From Deltaproteobacteria bacterium 13_1_40CM_4_68_19 (GTDB lineage: Bacteria; Myxococcota; Myxococcia; Myxococcales; 40CM-4-68-19): DNA of 52,421 nt. Each line of letters opens with the position of its first letter. Within the stretch, counting starts at the first letter, position 1. Under the pieces are notes generated by a model. That model searched no databases and had not been told where the DNA came from. It worked only from the letters and a program-made list of their open reading frames with translations. This document shows positions 17,556 through 26,438 of the stretch, piece after piece. The stretch covers positions 1-52,421 of the forward strand of contig MNFJ01000031.1 in assembly GCA_001918155.1 (NCBI GenBank). The letters are read 5' to 3'. The position numbers and the translations under genes are program-made.

Positions 17556-18091
17556 CACCGCTTCTCCTGGGCGTGGCGGCGATCCATCAAGCGCAGCAGG
17601 TCGAGCAGGTTCACCTGCCGCATCCCGGGGAGCGTGATCTCGGAGATCGCGCTGGTCGATCGGGCACGCGCTTCCTCCACCAGGGCGTGCGGCAGCCCGG
17701 TGGGCTTGGGAATGCGCTCGCAGTCGAGCGCCACCAGGCGGCCGAAGCCAGGGTCCACCACCAGGAGCACCGCCGGGTCCTCGCGCCATCCGCGACCGCC
17801 GAGGAGCGAGGCGAGGGAAAGGGCGGTGACGATCTGCCCCTGGAAGCGGAGGATGCCGATCACGTGCGACGGCGACAGGGGCACCGCGGTCACCATCTTC
17901 AGGGGCACCGCGGCGCGCAGCGTCTCCAGCGGAAGCGCGTAGGTCTCCTCCCCGACCGGAAACTCGGCGACCCAGAGGACGTTCTCCTCGTCCGTCTCGG
18001 CTGGCTTCCGCCGGACGCGCTCGGCCCGCTGCACGAGCAACTCCTCCACCTCCGGGGTGAAGCCGTCGAGCTCGCGGGCCCGGAGCTTCAT
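17555..18091 (-). CDS. cheW: CheW coupling protein
   Basis: A 178-residue CheW-family scaffold linking receptor and CheA. After an N-terminal extension of about 35 charged residues come the two SH3-like subdomains: FPVGEETYALPLETLRAAVP, then VIGILRFQGQIVTALSLASLL, matching the GxxxxRGxxxPVxDL region in degenerate form. It overlaps cheR by four bases upstream and cheA downstream. The extension is longer than in minimal CheW proteins; its role is unknown. Confidence 0.88.
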   Translation of the reverse strand: MKLRARELDGFTPEVEELLVQRAERVRRKPAETDEENVLWVAEFPVGEETYALPLETLRAAVPLKMVTAVPLSPSHVIGILRFQGQIVTALSLASLLGGRGWREDPAVLLVVDPGFGRLVALDCERIPKPTGLPHALVEEARARSTSAISEITLPGMRQVNLLDLLRLMDRRHAQEKR

Positions 18092-19266
18092 TCGAAGCCT
18101 CCGCGGCCGGAGCTGAGGAACGTCTGCGCCGAGTCACGGTAGAAGCTCACCGGCAGCGGCTCGGGTCCGGCCAGGACCTCGTCGCCGGGCAGCTTCTCGA
18201 TGCGCTTGAGCACCTCCCGCATCAGCTTGCTCGCGGCGGACTTCTCGCCCATGCGCACGTGCAGGAGCGCGCGCTCGAGGATCCCGGGGACGTAATCGGG
18301 GACCTGCCGGGCGAGGTCCGTCAGCTCCTTCTCGGCCCGCTTCTTCTCGCCCCGGTCGATGTGCACCAGGGCCCGCAAATGAAGCGCGACCGGTTCGGGC
18401 GGGCGCACCCGAGGGACGTAGGGCGGCGCCGGCTCGGGCGAAGGCGCGACGGCCGGAGCGGGAGGCTTCGCCGCGGGCCTGGCATCGAGGCGCCGATAGA
18501 TCTGCAGCTCGGGCGGGCTTGCGCGCAAAAGGTCCGGCGGCGGTTCGGAGACGTCCATCGAGCCGAAGAGGAGCGCTCCGCCGGGGAGGAGCGCTCGCGA
18601 GAGGTGGCGCACCACGGTGCGCACCGCGTGCTGCGAGAAGTACACCAGCACGTTGCGGCAGAAGATCAGATCGAACTGGCCGGGCGGCTCCTCGAGCAGG
18701 TTGTGCTCGCAGAAGCGGGTGACCGCGCGCACTGCCTCGTCGATCCGGACGCGGCCGTTCCCTGTGTCCTTGAAGATCGGATGCAGCACCGGGCCGGAGG
18801 GCCGCCGCGACCACGCCCCGTATTCGCCGACGCGCGCCGCGGCGAGGTTGCGCTCGAGCAGGTCGGTCCCCAGCACCTCGAGGGAAACGGTGCGCGGCCA
18901 GGGCATCAGATCGAGCAGGCATGCCGCGATGGAGTACGCTTCCTCCCCCGTCGCGCAACCCGCGCTCCACGCGCGGATGGAACTCCGTCCTGCGTTCAGC
19001 AGCTGGGGAAGGAAGGTGGTGGCCATCCAGCGGAAGTGCTCGGGATGACGGAAGAAGTACGTCTCGCCGACGGAGACCGCCTGGCAGAGGGCGTGCACGA
19101 CCTCGAGTTCGCGCGCGGCCGCGCGCGGCAGCACTTCGTCGGGCGGACCGAGGCCGGCGGCCGCGCGCCGGACCGCGTCGGGAAGGATGGCATCGCGAGA
19201 GAAGCCGGTCCAGTCGGCCGCGTACGAGATCAGCTCGTCCAGGACGTGCTCGTCGTACCGCCTCAT
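18088..19266 (-). CDS. cheR: Chemotaxis methyltransferase CheR with C-terminal tail
   Basis: A 392-residue protein. Residues 1-275 are CheR: N-terminal helical domain, VGETYFFRHPEHF, SAM motif AWSAGCATGEEAYSIA, and FDLIFCRNVLVYFS. After a Pro/Ala-rich linker the last 110 residues are helical and resemble TPR-like repeats (ALHLRALVHIDRGEKKRAEKEL), as in other CheR-TPR proteins. It methylates receptor glutamates with SAM. The receptor here lacks a tethering pentapeptide, so the tail may target it instead (inference). Confidence 0.92.
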   Translation of the reverse strand: MRRYDEHVLDELISYAADWTGFSRDAILPDAVRRAAAGLGPPDEVLPRAAARELEVVHALCQAVSVGETYFFRHPEHFRWMATTFLPQLLNAGRSSIRAWSAGCATGEEAYSIAACLLDLMPWPRTVSLEVLGTDLLERNLAAARVGEYGAWSRRPSGPVLHPIFKDTGNGRVRIDEAVRAVTRFCEHNLLEEPPGQFDLIFCRNVLVYFSQHAVRTVVRHLSRALLPGGALLFGSMDVSEPPPDLLRASPPELQIYRRLDARPAAKPPAPAVAPSPEPAPPYVPRVRPPEPVALHLRALVHIDRGEKKRAEKELTDLARQVPDYVPGILERALLHVRMGEKSAASKLMREVLKRIEKLPGDEVLAGPEPLPVSFYRDSAQTFLSSGRGGFE

Positions 19267-20120
19267 CGCGCCGCCTCCGCCCGCAGCCCGGAGGCGAGCT
19301 TGCGCAACAACTCGCGGGAGACGAGCGCGCGCGGATCGATGAGCGGCAGCGCGCCTCGCGCCGTCTTCGCTACCGCAAGCAGCGCCTGCCCGAGGGCCCC
19401 GTGTTGCGAGCCACCCAGGCGCTCGCGCGGCGTGACCTCGTCCTGCGCCAGTTCCTCGGGATCGCGCACCTCATCGACGCAGAGCGCGATGCGGACGCCG
19501 TCGCGCTCCACCACCACCAGCTTCCGCTCCACCACCGGCTGAGCGTGCTCCACGCCCAGGCGGTGGGCCAGGTCGAGCACCGCGACCGGCTCGCCGTGCA
19601 GCTCGAACATCTGCGTCAAGTAGGAGGGGCCGAGCGGCAGCGGCCGGGTCGCCGTCTGGTGCAGGACGTTGCGCACGCTCTCCAGCGGAAACCCCAGCTC
19701 GATCTTTCCCACGGTGACGAAGAGCACGGCGACGTTGCCGGCCCGCGCCTGGGCCCGCGTCTCCTCCAGCACGCGCTCGACGAGCGGCAGCAGCTCCTGG
19801 GCGCGGATCGGCTTGGGCAGGAAGGCCTTGGCGCCGTTTCGCAGGCAGGCCTCGGCGCGCAGCTTCTCGCTGGAGATGATGATCACCGGGATGTGGCGCA
19901 GGGCCGCATCATCTTGAAGGTGCGCGAGGACTTCGTCGCCGTCCATCTCCGGCATCGAGAGGTCGAGCAGGATGGCGGCAGGCTCGATCTGTGGGGCCTT
20001 CGCCAGCGCTTCCCGGCCCGTGGTCGCGGTGCTGATCGCGTAATGCCCGGAGAGCGCCGCCTTCTCGAACGCGAGCACGGCCTCCGAGTCGTCCACGAGC
20101 AGCAGGTGCGGGAGGCTCAC
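19263..20120 (-). CDS. REC-CheW fusion protein
   Basis: About 285 residues. An N-terminal receiver (LLLVDDSEAVL, acceptor Asp in AILLDLSMPEMDG, IIISSE, Lys in FLPKPIRAQE) is followed by a CheW-like domain (LFVTVGKIELGFPLESVRNVL, LFELHGEPVAVLDLAHRLG-like stretch). This is CheV inverted, since classical CheV is CheW then REC. It may be a coupling protein whose docking is modulated by phosphorylation. GTG start overlaps the upstream regulator's stop; its stop overlaps cheR. Confidence 0.87.
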   Translation of the reverse strand: MSLPHLLLVDDSEAVLAFEKAALSGHYAISTATTGREALAKAPQIEPAAILLDLSMPEMDGDEVLAHLQDDAALRHIPVIIISSEKLRAEACLRNGAKAFLPKPIRAQELLPLVERVLEETRAQARAGNVAVLFVTVGKIELGFPLESVRNVLHQTATRPLPLGPSYLTQMFELHGEPVAVLDLAHRLGVEHAQPVVERKLVVVERDGVRIALCVDEVRDPEELAQDEVTPRERLGGSQHGALGQALLAVAKTARGALPLIDPRALVSRELLRKLASGLRAEAAR

Positions 20121-20497
20121 GCCGCGGTCCTCAAGAACCTCTTCACCAGCTCCTGCAGCTCCGGGCCCTTCAACGGTTTGCCGAGGAAGTCGCTGGCGCC
20201 GGCGGCGCGGCACTTCTCGCGCAGCTCGGCGGTGCGGTCCCCGGTGAGCAGGACGACCGGGAGCGTCGCGATCTCGGCCCGCGCGTCGCCGCGGACCTCG
20301 CGGGTGAAGGCGAGCCCGTCCATGCCGGGCATGTTCACGTCGACGATCGCGAGCGCGGGCGGGCTCGCCCGGACCATCGCCAGGGCTTGCGCGCCGTCCT
20401 CCGCTTCTTTCACCTCGATCTGCAGAGGTTTGAGGAAGATCCTGGCGAAGCCCCGGATGGTCGGGCTGTCGTCGACGATCAACACGGTGCGCGGCAA
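20117..20497 (-). CDS. Single-domain response regulator (CheY-like), first gene of the chemosensory operon
   Basis: About 126 residues, one receiver domain: VLIVDDSPTIR, acceptor Asp in LAIVDVNMPGMDG, Thr in VVLLTGDR, Lys in FLGKPLKG. I prefer the TTG at 20497 because GAGGGGG lies about six bases upstream and the receiver begins two residues later; an ATG at 20557 would add an unconserved leader. The 87 bases between here and the quinone oxidoreductase should hold the operon promoter, but I see no clear -35/-10 pair. Confidence 0.86.
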   Translation of the reverse strand: MPRTVLIVDDSPTIRGFARIFLKPLQIEVKEAEDGAQALAMVRASPPALAIVDVNMPGMDGLAFTREVRGDARAEIATLPVVLLTGDRTAELREKCRAAGASDFLGKPLKGPELQELVKRFLRTAA

Positions 20498-20584
20498 CGT
20501 GTTCCCCCTCGCAAGTTCGGCAAGAAGCGCGAGCCATTCTCGGCGAGGACACCGCACCCGACAAACTTCTCATTCTGCTCAGAT

Positions 20585-21556
20585 CTACGGAATCAGGACG
20601 ATTTTCCCTACAACCCGATCGCTCGCCAGATCCTCGTGTGCGCGCGCGGCTTCGGCCAGGGGGTACGTCTTCGCAACCACCGGGCGCAGCTCGCCGCGCT
20701 CGAACCGCGGCAGGGCGCGCGCGGAGAAGTCCGCGACCAGCCGCGCTTTCTGCTCGGCGCTGCGGGCGCGCAGCGTCGAGCCGAGCACCGTCAGGCGCCG
20801 GACCAACAGCGCCCCGATGTCCAGTGTCCCCTTGCTTCCCGACTGCGTCGAGATGCAGCACAGACGGCCGTGAAGCGCGAGCGCTGCGACGTTCGCTTCC
20901 AGATATGCCGCGCCCACCACGTCGAGGATGATGTCGGCCCCCTTCCCACCCGAGGCCGCCCGCACGGCTTCAGGCAGGCGCGAGGGGACCTCGCTGCGGG
21001 CGAGGAGGTGGGTAGCGCCGAGCGCGCGGCAATGATCGAGCTTGGCGGCGGATGCGGTAGCGAGCACCACGCTGGCGACGCCCCGGCAAAGCTGCAGGGC
21101 CGCGCTGCCCACACCGCTCGCCGCCGCATGCACGACCACGACGTGTCCTGGCTGCAGGGCGCCGAGCATCATGAGGTTCAACCAGGCGGTGAGGAATGCC
21201 TCCGGGATCGCGGCGGCCTCCTCGAACGAGAGCGTCTTCGGGATCGGCATCGCTTGCGCGGCCGGAACGCGCGCCTTTTCCGCGTAGCCGCCGCCGGCGA
21301 GCAGCGCCATCACACGGTCGCCGGGCTTGTACCCGCCGGCCGGGCGCTCGACTTCTCCGGCGATCTCGAGGCCGATGGTGTCCGGCTCGCCGGGCGGGGG
21401 CGGGTAGCGGCCGAGCCGCTGGTGCAGGTCGGCGCGGTTCACGCCGGCGGCGCGGACGCGGACGATCAGATCGCCCTCGCGCGGCTGGGGATCGGGCACT
21501 TCGCCGAGCTGCAGGACTTCCGGGCCGCCGGGTTGCTTCACGACGATGGCGCGCAT
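20585..21556 (-). CDS. NAD(P)H:quinone oxidoreductase, zeta-crystallin/PIG3 type
   Basis: A 323-residue medium-chain dehydrogenase without the zinc ligands of alcohol dehydrogenases. Evidence: GroES-like N-terminus (AAGVNRADLHQRLGRYPPPP), LEIAGEV, AIPEAFLTAWLNL, and the nucleotide-binding VVVHAAASGVGSAALQL. It probably reduces quinones or enones with NADPH in the cytosol. Divergent from the BtuF-like gene with only 14 bases between start codons. Confidence 0.9.
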   Translation of the reverse strand: MRAIVVKQPGGPEVLQLGEVPDPQPREGDLIVRVRAAGVNRADLHQRLGRYPPPPGEPDTIGLEIAGEVERPAGGYKPGDRVMALLAGGGYAEKARVPAAQAMPIPKTLSFEEAAAIPEAFLTAWLNLMMLGALQPGHVVVVHAAASGVGSAALQLCRGVASVVLATASAAKLDHCRALGATHLLARSEVPSRLPEAVRAASGGKGADIILDVVGAAYLEANVAALALHGRLCCISTQSGSKGTLDIGALLVRRLTVLGSTLRARSAEQKARLVADFSARALPRFERGELRPVVAKTYPLAEAARAHEDLASDRVVGKIVLIP

Positions 21557-21570
21557 GAGCGTCTCTTACT

Positions 21571-22440
21571 ATGAAGGGTCGTCCCATGCCCGCCCTCCGG
21601 ATCCTCGACGACCGCCAGCGCGAGCTGATCTTCCTGCGCCCGCCCCGCCGCATCGTCTCGCTGGTGCCCAGCGAGACCCAGAGCGTGCTCGCGCTGGGGG
21701 CCGGCGACCGCCTCCTCGGGCGAACTCGATACTGCGACGCCCCCGGGTCGGTGCCCTTGGTCGGCGGAACCAAGGACGTCGACGTGGACGCCGTGGCGCG
21801 GTTGCGCCCCGAGTTGATCCTCGCCAACCAGGAAGAGAACTCGCGCGTACACCTCGAGCAGCTCGCGCAGCTCGGGCTGCCGCTCTTCGTGTCGTTCCCG
21901 AAGACCGTGGCGGAAGGGCTGGCGCACCTAGGCCGGTTGGCGAAAGTGCTCGAAGTCGACGCGCGCGATCTCCTGCGCCGGGGCTATGCGGCGGTCCAGG
22001 AAGCGGAAGCTGCGCTCGGCAAGCGCGGGATGCTGCGCGCGTTCGTGCCCATCTGGATGGATCCGCTCATGACGGTCAACGGCCAGACGTACATGAGCGA
22101 TGCGCTGCGGCTCGGCGGCGGCGAGAACGTATTCGCCGAGCGCCAGCGCTTGTACCCTCTGGCGGCGGACCTGGGACAGGCCGTGCCGCGGCCGGCGGGC
22201 ACGCGCGACACCCGGTATCCGCGCGTGGCGCTCGACGAGGTGGTGAAGCGGGCGCCACGGATCGTCCTCCTCCCGGACGAGCCGCATCCGTTCTCCGAAC
22301 GCGATGCCGAGGTATTCCGGGCGGCGCTTCCGCCGGGGACCAAGGTGGTCCGTTGCGGCGGGCGCGATTTCTCCTGGTACGGGGCGCAGAGCGTGGAAGG
22401 CGTGCCGAGGCTGCGCGCGCTGATCGATTCGCTGCGATGA
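21571..22440 (+). CDS. Cytosolic BtuF-like helical-backbone metal receptor
   Basis: A 289-residue protein of the BtuF/FepB-type periplasmic-binding fold: PRRIVSLVPSETQSVLALGAGDRLLGRT, then VGGTKDVDVDAVARLRPELILAN and GARTRYP-like lobes joined by one long helix. Unlike transport receptors it has no signal peptide or lipobox, and no permease or ATPase is adjacent, so it probably stays in the cytosol. Ligand unknown (cobalamin-like corrinoid or haem possible by fold only). ATG 21571 or 21586 may be the start. The stop overlaps the next gene's ATG. Confidence 0.82.
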   Translation: MKGRPMPALRILDDRQRELIFLRPPRRIVSLVPSETQSVLALGAGDRLLGRTRYCDAPGSVPLVGGTKDVDVDAVARLRPELILANQEENSRVHLEQLAQLGLPLFVSFPKTVAEGLAHLGRLAKVLEVDARDLLRRGYAAVQEAEAALGKRGMLRAFVPIWMDPLMTVNGQTYMSDALRLGGGENVFAERQRLYPLAADLGQAVPRPAGTRDTRYPRVALDEVVKRAPRIVLLPDEPHPFSERDAEVFRAALPPGTKVVRCGGRDFSWYGAQSVEGVPRLRALIDSLR

Positions 22441-23840
22441 AGCGCGCCCTCCTGCTCGCGGCGTTCCTGCCTCTGCCCGCGTTTGCCTACAACGAGGCGG
22501 TGCACGCGTTCATCACCCGCCACGCCTTGCCCCTCGAGCGGCCGGTGGTGCCGCCGACGCAGGACGATCTCGACGCGTTCCGCGCGCAGTTCTGGGTGCG
22601 CGCCTCCGAGCATCCCGGATTCGAGCGCCGCTATCCGACCATCCACGACTTCGATGCCTGGGCGTTCAAGGAATTCCTCATGCTGGACCCGGCGGCGCGG
22701 GTGCACGGATTCGAGCCGTTGCCGGACGACGACGCCGGCACGCTCCACCGACTGCTCGAGCTCGCCAGCCGATGGCCGGACGACGACGAGCGGAACCGCC
22801 ATCGCTATCTGCACGATCCGCGCACGCGCCAGATCGTCCGCGGGCCAGACGGATCGCCCATCCCGTACGATCCCGCCACCCTCGATTTCGGCAGCCTGAC
22901 CGGCACCACCAGCCAGGGGCACGCGCACTACGGTCTCGTCGACGGCCCGCTCAGCGACGACCCGGAAGTGCTGAAGAAGGAGCCTTGGCGCTTCGCCGTT
23001 CCGCCGACGGCGCATGCATACGGAGCGGAGTTCGTGCAGGTGTACACGGATCTGGCGGCCCTGGCCGCGCAGAGCCGCCTCCCTTCCGCCGTCTGGCTGC
23101 AGGCGGCGTTCGCGGGGGCGGCGTTCCATCACCTCGAGGATCTCTGCAACCAGATCCACACCGTGCAGGTGGGCATCTACGAATTCCTGGAGACCGCTTT
23201 TTTGCAGTCGAAGCTCAGGGACCTGCAGACGCTGGGAGGGCTGTTCGGCGAACGGCACTCGCTGGAGCAGGTCGGGCTCAGGCTGATCGCGAATCACCAC
23301 CTGCTCTCCGAAGACCTGTTCGCGAAGCATCTCGGCGAGATGCAGCTTGCCGACATCGACCAGCCGGACGCGGAGATCGCGGCGGCGCCGGATCTCGCGC
23401 GCGCGATCGTCGAGCGGTCCAGCCGGGAGGCGCCGCAGGTGTACAGGCTCGCCTGGCGCTTCTCGACGAAGACGTTGCGCGACGGCGTGTCGGGGCACGA
23501 GTACGACGGGAGCAAGGGGGACGATCCGGATGCGTATGTCGAGCGCACGCCCGAGGCGCGGGCTGCGATCGAGGAATTCGATGTGATCGAGATCCGCGGA
23601 CTGCGCCGCGCGGTGACGGCGGTCCGGGAATGGCAGCGCCGCTTTCCGGGCAAACCGCACGACCCGGTGCCGCAGCTGGTCGCGTACCACGAGCAGGCGG
23701 CGGCGCGCCGGGCGGCATACAAGCCGCCGGCCTCGGGCCATCCGGGGGTCGCCTGGGGATATCCGATCTCAGTGGTTGCGCTGCTCGGCGCGGCCGTAGC
23801 CTTCGCGCGGCGCAAGTCGCGGCCACCGAAGGCGGCTTAG
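22437..23840 (+). CDS. Secreted phospholipase C/P1-nuclease-like protein with C-terminal anchor
   Basis: About 467 residues. Signal peptide at 1-17 (ALLLAAFLPLPAFA), mature start YNEAVHAFITRHAL, then possible metal ligands in GHAHYG and AAFHHLEDLCNQIHT, the last resembling the HxxxD/H helix of zinc-dependent phospholipase C and P1-type nucleases. A hydrophobic helix near the C-terminus (ISVVALLGAAVAFA) followed by RRKSR suggests an anchor or a sorting tail. Function is inferred from weak motif likeness. ATG 22437 overlaps the previous stop. Confidence 0.6.
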   Translation: MKRALLLAAFLPLPAFAYNEAVHAFITRHALPLERPVVPPTQDDLDAFRAQFWVRASEHPGFERRYPTIHDFDAWAFKEFLMLDPAARVHGFEPLPDDDAGTLHRLLELASRWPDDDERNRHRYLHDPRTRQIVRGPDGSPIPYDPATLDFGSLTGTTSQGHAHYGLVDGPLSDDPEVLKKEPWRFAVPPTAHAYGAEFVQVYTDLAALAAQSRLPSAVWLQAAFAGAAFHHLEDLCNQIHTVQVGIYEFLETAFLQSKLRDLQTLGGLFGERHSLEQVGLRLIANHHLLSEDLFAKHLGEMQLADIDQPDAEIAAAPDLARAIVERSSREAPQVYRLAWRFSTKTLRDGVSGHEYDGSKGDDPDAYVERTPEARAAIEEFDVIEIRGLRRAVTAVREWQRRFPGKPHDPVPQLVAYHEQAAARRAAYKPPASGHPGVAWGYPISVVALLGAAVAFARRKSRPPKAA

Positions 23841-23938
23841 GCCGCTCGCACAAATTACCTTGTCAACTGAAGCTGGCCGCCTCCGAGGGAGCCATAGTTG
23901 TCCAAGCCCAAAAGGTAATTTCGATCGGCGGCCTTAGC
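23835..23938. repeat. Long imperfect inverted repeat between convergent genes
   Basis: Left arm GCTTAGGCCGC (23835-23845) and AAATTACCTT (23852-23861) pair with AAGGTAATTT (23912-23921) and GCGGCCTTAGC (23928-23938). The inner 10-base arms are perfect; the outer arms differ by one base. The enclosed 50 bases contain a weaker CAACT/AGTTG pairing. It spans the stop codon of the lipase-like gene and ends next to the ffh stop. It may be a bidirectional terminator or a small palindromic mobile repeat. Confidence 0.7.
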
Positions 23939-23940
23939 GA

Positions 23941-25566
<1,626 letters not shown>

Positions 25567-25612
25567 GCGATGCTCCTCGAAAGAGGGCGGGTTTTAACAT
25601 AGAGAGAAGGCC

Positions 25613-26227
25613 GTGGAGCACGCGCTCGCGCACTTGATTTCGAAGTTCACCTACATCGCCATCGTCGGCGTGCTCGCCGCGGCCGGGCTCGGGGTGCCGA
25701 TCTCCGAGGATCTCACGCTTCTGGTCGGCGGCGGCCTGGCTGCCCGGGAGGTGACCGACTTCTGGCCGACGCTCGGCGCGGGCTACTTCGGCGTGCTTCT
25801 CGGGGACGTCCTCATCCACCACTGGGGAGCGAGGATTGGGCCCGCAGCGTACCGCCACCGCCTGGTGCAGAAACACCTCTCCCCGGAGCGACAGGAGAAG
25901 CTGCGGGCCCATTTCGCGCGGCATGGCTTTCTCACCATTGTGGTCGGCCGGCATACGCCCATGCTGCGGGCGCCGATCTTCTTCCTGGCCGGAGCGTCGA
26001 ACGTCCCGCTCTGGAAATTCGCCCTCGCGGATGCGCTGTCGGCGGCGATCACCGTGCCGATCGTGGTGATGCTCGGCTTCTATTTCGGCGAGCACCTCGC
26101 CGACATCCGGGCGATCATCCACCGCGTTCAATGGAGCGTTTTCGCCGCCGTCCTCGCGGGCATCGCCCTGATCTGGTTCTTGCGCCGCCGGGCCAGGGCA
26201 CGCGCGCGAGGTCCCACGACGCCGTGA
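25613..26227 (+). CDS. DedA-family membrane protein
   Basis: A 204-residue inner-membrane protein of the DedA/SNARE-associated family, proposed lipid scramblases. Seen: re-entrant-like GLGVPISEDLTLLVGGGLA (the acidic residues of the family), GVLLGDVLIHHWG, and the arginine motif VVGRHTPMLRAPIFFLAG. The GTG at 25613 is taken as start, with GAGAAGG a few bases upstream. It diverges from ffh. C-terminus is a basic RRRARARARG tail. Confidence 0.88.
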   Translation: MEHALAHLISKFTYIAIVGVLAAAGLGVPISEDLTLLVGGGLAAREVTDFWPTLGAGYFGVLLGDVLIHHWGARIGPAAYRHRLVQKHLSPERQEKLRAHFARHGFLTIVVGRHTPMLRAPIFFLAGASNVPLWKFALADALSAAITVPIVVMLGFYFGEHLADIRAIIHRVQWSVFAAVLAGIALIWFLRRRARARARGPTTP

Positions 26228-26251
26228 CGTCCAAGGCGTCTTGCGAATGAG

Positions 26252-26335
26252 TACCCGGGGCCGGACTCGAACCGGCACGAGCTTTTGGCTCAGGGCGTTT
26301 TAAGCGCTCCGCGTCTACCGTTCCGCCACCCGGGC
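26252..26335 (-). tRNA. tRNA-Leu (anticodon UAA)
   Basis: An 84-base tRNA without encoded CCA. Acceptor GCCCGGG pairs with CCCGGGT (G1-U72 as in E. coli leuZ), D-loop GGTAGACGC, anticodon loop CTTAAAA giving UAA, a long variable arm GAGC/GCTC typical of leucine tRNA, and T-arm GCCGG TTCGAGT CCGGC. The anticodon stem has an A-C mismatch at about position 28-42. It reads UUA and UUG. As a U-starting-codon tRNA it is a likely MiaE substrate. Confidence 0.95.
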
Positions 26336-26438
26336 ATTGCTCTTCACAGCGGCGATCTTACCGCAGCGACTGTCTTCGCACGTCGTCTCCCGGCAGAAAT
26401 GGCTTCCGCCGCCCGGTTTCGTTATCTTCCCCGGCCCC

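Noticed and set aside
15621..17942. Plus-strand frame of 773 codons across cheA and cheW
   Set aside because: Shadow of cheA, whose HPt, kinase and receiver motifs are unmistakable on the minus strand.
20498..20557. ATG 20557 as start of the first response regulator
   Set aside because: It adds an unconserved leader; the TTG at 20497 has GAGGGGG about six bases upstream and begins the receiver.
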